DNA from: Pseudomonadota bacterium
GTDB lineage: Bacteria > Pseudomonadota > Gammaproteobacteria > Burkholderiales > Ferrovaceae
DNA length: 9,812 nucleotides
Direction: 5' to 3'
Assembly: GCA_021794775.1 (NCBI GenBank)
Contig: JAJYQG010000026.1
Location: forward strand, 1 to 9,812
The translations under genes and the position numbers were made by a program. Under the pieces are notes generated by a model. The model had not been told where the DNA came from. It ran no database searches and worked only from the letters and a program-made list of their open reading frames with translations. Positions within the stretch are counted from its first letter, which is position 1. Each line of letters begins with the position of its first letter. Positions 6,625-9,812 of the stretch are shown here, one piece after another.

Positions 6625-7440
6625 ATGAAACTCAAACACACGTTGCTCTCCCTGACCCTGGTCGGAGGTTCGCTGACCTTGACCTTGGCTTACGCCGAAC
6701 AAAATCAGCCTGCTGCCGCATCGGCTCCTCTGGTGGTCAATGGTGAAACCATTCCGGCATCGCGCATCAAATTTGTCACCGACATGCAGATTGCCCGGGG
6801 CCATGCACCGGGATCCGATCTGGATCGCGGGGTCAGGAATGAAATCGTCATCCTGCAGTTGATCAACGATCAAGCTCGCAAAGACGGCATCACGAAAAGT
6901 CAGGAATTGCAAAGCCAGCTTGATTTCATGAAAGAGCAGCTCACAGCTGCCGCCTACCATGAGTATTACCTGAAAAATCATCCGGTCAGCGACCAGGCTC
7001 TGCACGCCGAGTACGACCGTATGAAGGCCGTTGCCGGCGACCATGAATATCTTACCGAGCATATTCTGGTGGATAACGAGGCTGAAGCCCAAGGCATCAT
7101 CACCCAACTGAAAAAGGGTGCCAGCTTCGAGAAACTGGCGAAGGACAAAAGCAAAGACCCAGGTTCCAAGAACAACGGCGGCAAGCTGGGCTGGGCGGCT
7201 CCCTCAGTCTACGACAAGAATTTCAGCGAAGCCATGGTCAAGCTCAAGAAAGGTGAGACCACCGACACACCGGTCAAGTCGCCTTTTGGTTACCATGTCA
7301 TTCGCGTCATCGACATCCGTCCCTTGAAGGCCCCTCCCTTCGACGAAGTCAAGGCCAAGCTGAGTCAAGCCATGCAGGAGCAAGCGTTCCAGCAACACCT
7401 GCAACAGCTGCAAAGCCAAGCTTCCATTCAAGGCCAGTAA
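6625..7440 (+). CDS. Periplasmic parvulin-type peptidyl-prolyl cis-trans isomerase (PpiC/SurA-like)
   Basis: Probable exported foldase or chaperone. The 271 residues open with a signal peptide: KLKH, a hydrophobic core to about 20, and AYA|EQ as the likely cleavage at 24/25. There is no lipobox cysteine, so the protein should be soluble in the periplasm. A SurA-like N-terminal domain (about 35-135) begins VVNGETIPASRI. The parvulin domain covers about 140-233, with active-site type residues H146 (TEHILV), GGKLGW (185-190) and FGYHVIRV (221-228). The C-terminal tail (about 236-271) is helical and Gln-rich. This layout resembles the betaproteobacterial Par27 group of Bordetella, which combines isomerase and chaperone activity; orthology is inferred, so I give no symbol. 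The ATG at 6625 follows AAGGA (6611-6615) at 9 nt. It is last in the yciB-bolA cluster and converges on purL. Confidence 0.92.
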   Translation: MKLKHTLLSLTLVGGSLTLTLAYAEQNQPAAASAPLVVNGETIPASRIKFVTDMQIARGHAPGSDLDRGVRNEIVILQLINDQARKDGITKSQELQSQLDFMKEQLTAAAYHEYYLKNHPVSDQALHAEYDRMKAVAGDHEYLTEHILVDNEAEAQGIITQLKKGASFEKLAKDKSKDPGSKNNGGKLGWAAPSVYDKNFSEAMVKLKKGETTDTPVKSPFGYHVIRVIDIRPLKAPPFDEVKAKLSQAMQEQAFQQHLQQLQSQASIQGQ

Positions 7441-7450
7441 TCCCCTGACC

Positions 7451-7486
7451 CCTTGCCTGGCTGGAGACCGCACCAACCAGGCAGGG
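7451..7486. terminator. GC-rich hairpin between convergent genes, possible bidirectional terminator
   Basis: Arms CCTTGCCTGGCTGG (7451-7464) and CCAACCAGGCAGGG (7473-7486) pair at 13 of 14 positions on either strand, counting one G-U wobble, around an 8-base loop. It fills most of the 47-bp gap between the prolyl isomerase and purL stops. No U-tract follows on either strand, so intrinsic termination may be weak or the hairpin may mainly protect 3' ends. Confidence 0.5.
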
Positions 7487-7487
7487 A

Positions 7488-9812
7488 TCAGCCCAAGGCC
7501 TGACGCGCATTCTGGAACATGCGCAACCACGGCCCTGATTCTCCCCATTCCGCAGCATTCCAGGACCCCTGGATACGCCGCACCAGTCTTTCAGGATGGG
7601 GCATGGCAATGGTAAACCTTCCATCCCGCGACGTCAGCCCTGCAATACCATGGGGCGAACCGTTGGGATTGGCAGGGTACGCTGTCGCCACCGTACCGTC
7701 TCCCTCGACGTAACGCAGCGCCACCAGGGGCATGGCCTCCCCCGCTTGTTCTTCATGAACAAACAACGCACGGCCCTCGCCATGGGCCACCGGTACAGGC
7801 ATGACACTGCCCGCCATCCCAGCGAGAAACAAAGAAGGCGTTTTTTCTACCCGAACCAGAGAAAGACGTGCCTCAAACTGCTCCGACCGGTTACGCATGA
7901 ATCGGGGCCAGTGATCGGCGCCCGGAATCATGCCCGACAACTGGCTCATCATCTGGCAACCATTGCATATACCCAATCCCAACGTATCGGCACGATGAAA
8001 GAACGCTTCAAATTGGTGGCGCAAGCGCTCATCCCAGAGGATTGACTTGGCCCAGCCTCCTCCTGCTCCCAGCGCATCTCCAAACGAGAATCCGCCGCAA
8101 GCCGCCAAGGCGCTGAAGGAGGCAAGATCATGGCGTCCCTGGCGCAAATCGTTCATGTGCACATCCACCGCCTCAAAACCTGCATGGTCAAAGGCATACG
8201 CCATTTCCACCTGGCCATTGACCCCCTGCTCGCGCAACACAGCCACGCGCGGTCGTGCCCCTCGATTCAGATAGGGAGCCGTACGATCATCCCTGGGATC
8301 GAATGTAAGACGAGAAACCAGCCCCGTATCCCGCCCCAGGCGCTCGTAGGCCTCTCGGGCACACTCAGGATCGTCGCGCAGTGACTGAATGCGATAGGAC
8401 GTCTCTGACCAGGCTTGATGCAACGACACCAGCGTCTCATCCAACCACACGTCCTGGCCACAACGTACAACGCAGCGGCCTGAATCGTCCGGCGAACCCA
8501 ACGCCACGGCCTTCTGTGCCAAACCAGCCTGCGACAAGTGGCTTAAAAATTCTTCGCGACGAGAACGAGCAACCTGAACCACGGCACCCAGTTCCTCGTT
8601 GAAGCACCAGCTCCATCCCTCAGCCTCTTCAGGAATTTCCAGACATAGACCCTGGCGCGACGCCAACAGCATCTCCAACAAAGACACCAGAACACCGCCA
8701 TCGGCCCGATCGTGGTAAGCGAGAATGATGCCCTCAGCACGCAACGCCCTCAGCGCATTGAAAAAACACGGCAACAACTGCGGGTCCTCAAGATCGGGAG
8801 GGACATCGCCCACTTGACCATAGACCTGAGCCAACGCACTGCCACCCAACCGCTGCTTGCCCTGCCCCAAATCAATCAGCCACAGATCGGTCGGTTCTGC
8901 CAGGCGTGCCAACTCGGGTGTCAACGTTTGACGCACATCATGGCAAACAGCAAAGGCCGTCACCACCAACGACAAAGGTGATGTCACACGCTGTTGTGCC
9001 CCACGGTCATCCTGCCACACAGTTTTCATGGAAAGTGAGTCTTTGCCAACCGGGATGCTTACCCCCAACGACACACAGAGATCGCGGACAGCATGCACCG
9101 TATCGTAAAGACTGGCATCCTCTCCCGGCGTCCCCGCTGCCGCCATCCAGTTGGCCGATAAACGCACCTGCTCAAGACGCACATCGGCTGCCGCAAGATT
9201 GGTCAGCGCCTCGGCCAAGGCCATGCGTCCCGAGGCGGGACCCGATAACAAGGCCAGCGGAGCGCGCTCCCCTACAGCAAAAGCTTCGCCATGCCAACCC
9301 GAAAAGTCAGCCGCCGTCACCGCCACATCAGCGACCGGAACCTGCCAGGGCCCGACGCATGGATCACGGACGCAAAGCCCACCCACCGTGCGATCCCCGA
9401 TGGTGATCAAAAAAGATTTATCCGCCACCACCGGTAAACGCAACACACGCATGAGCCCTTCACGAAAATGCTGGCCAACAGCAGGAAGCCGCAACAAAGG
9501 CTGCCGACGTTCCCGGCGTTCATCCTGGCGATTCATGCGTGGTGGTTTACCCAGCAAGGTATCGAGTTCCATATCCACCGGCGTGTTGCCAAGCAACGGA
9601 TCCACCACAGTCAGACGACCATCGTCGGTCCCTTGTCCCACCACCGCGAAAGGACACGACTCTCTCGCACATAAAGCCGCAAATTCATCAAGGCGCGTTG
9701 CGTCGATGGCCAGCACAAAACGTTCTTGTGCTTCGTTGCTCCATATTTCCCGTGGTGCCATCCCAGGCTCTTCCGATGGGATGCGTCGCAAGTCAAACCG
9801 CGCCCCGACACC
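7488..9812 (-). CDS. purL: Phosphoribosylformylglycinamidine synthase (PurL, large single-chain form), 5' end outside window
   Basis: Converts FGAR, glutamine and ATP to FGAM in purine synthesis. The 774 visible residues start mid-protein ([17 protein letters not shown]), so about 40% is missing, judging from the usual length of about 1,300. The frame stays open to the right edge; the TTG at 9791 is not a start. The visible part runs from the middle of the synthetase region ([11 protein letters not shown]), through the second AIR-synthase-like half ([11 protein letters not shown], about 254-264; YHDRADGGV, about 366-374), to a class I glutamine amidotransferase domain beginning near [15 protein letters not shown] (about 519). 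Its nucleophile is Cys616 in GICNGCQMM; the His739/Glu741 pair is in MPHPER. The C-terminus [20 protein letters not shown] is canonical. This is the fused proteobacterial form, not the PurS/PurL/PurQ split system. It is convergent with the prolyl isomerase gene across a hairpin. Confidence 0.97.
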   Translation of the reverse strand, partial: GVGARFDLRRIPSEEPGMAPREIWSNEAQERFVLAIDATRLDEFAALCARESCPFAVVGQGTDDGRLTVVDPLLGNTPVDMELDTLLGKPPRMNRQDERRERRQPLLRLPAVGQHFREGLMRVLRLPVVADKSFLITIGDRTVGGLCVRDPCVGPWQVPVADVAVTAADFSGWHGEAFAVGERAPLALLSGPASGRMALAEALTNLAAADVRLEQVRLSANWMAAAGTPGEDASLYDTVHAVRDLCVSLGVSIPVGKDSLSMKTVWQDDRGAQQRVTSPLSLVVTAFAVCHDVRQTLTPELARLAEPTDLWLIDLGQGKQRLGGSALAQVYGQVGDVPPDLEDPQLLPCFFNALRALRAEGIILAYHDRADGGVLVSLLEMLLASRQGLCLEIPEEAEGWSWCFNEELGAVVQVARSRREEFLSHLSQAGLAQKAVALGSPDDSGRCVVRCGQDVWLDETLVSLHQAWSETSYRIQSLRDDPECAREAYERLGRDTGLVSRLTFDPRDDRTAPYLNRGARPRVAVLREQGVNGQVEMAYAFDHAGFEAVDVHMNDLRQGRHDLASFSALAACGGFSFGDALGAGGGWAKSILWDERLRHQFEAFFHRADTLGLGICNGCQMMSQLSGMIPGADHWPRFMRNRSEQFEARLSLVRVEKTPSLFLAGMAGSVMPVPVAHGEGRALFVHEEQAGEAMPLVALRYVEGDGTVATAYPANPNGSPHGIAGLTSRDGRFTIAMPHPERLVRRIQGSWNAAEWGESGPWLRMFQNARQALG

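Noticed and set aside
1..9812. Signs of a mobile element, CRISPR array, prophage, toxin-antitoxin or defence system.
   Set aside because: No spaced direct repeats, transposase or integrase motifs, tRNA-associated junctions or composition change were seen; all long frames belong to core metabolic, translation or envelope genes.

Overview
This window is ordinary, densely packed chromosomal housekeeping DNA from a Gram-negative betaproteobacterium, most likely of the Alcaligenaceae (Bordetella/Alcaligenes side of the Burkholderiales). Three things point there. Every recognisable protein has a betaproteobacterial flavour, notably the long 400-residue TrpS. The order yciB - bolA - parvulin - (convergent) purL is, from memory, the order in Bordetella-like genomes. 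The dapD-dapE-prmB string also fits that group. I saw no mobile element, CRISPR array, tRNA, rRNA or prophage signal, and base composition is even across the window.

Layout. (1) Positions 3-2664, plus strand: the end of dapD, then dapE and prmB, joined by stop/start overlaps. DapD and DapE are successive steps of the succinylase branch of lysine/diaminopimelate synthesis; PrmB methylates ribosomal protein L3. (2) Positions 2588-5644, minus strand: a PHP-domain nucleotide phosphatase (rnm type), trpS and rluB, in that order of transcription. The 3' end of rluB runs 77 bp into the 3' end of prmB on the opposite strand. (3) A divergent intergenic region of about 135 bp (5645-5779) with candidate promoters in both directions. 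(4) Positions 5780-7440, plus strand: yciB (inner-membrane protein), bolA (Fe-S/glutaredoxin partner) and a periplasmic parvulin-type prolyl isomerase. (5) Positions 7488-9812, minus strand: the C-terminal 774 residues of purL, whose start lies beyond the right edge. A GC-rich hairpin separates it from the prolyl isomerase gene.

The window is almost fully coding: no gene-free stretch exceeds about 135 bp. I did not find a previously undescribed multi-gene system. The observations most worth a second look are a four-cysteine motif in TrpS that nearly matches the [4Fe-4S] motif of Thermotoga TrpRS, the antisense overlap in which the basic tail of RluB is encoded opposite the conserved C-terminus of PrmB, and a leader with inverted repeats before rluB.
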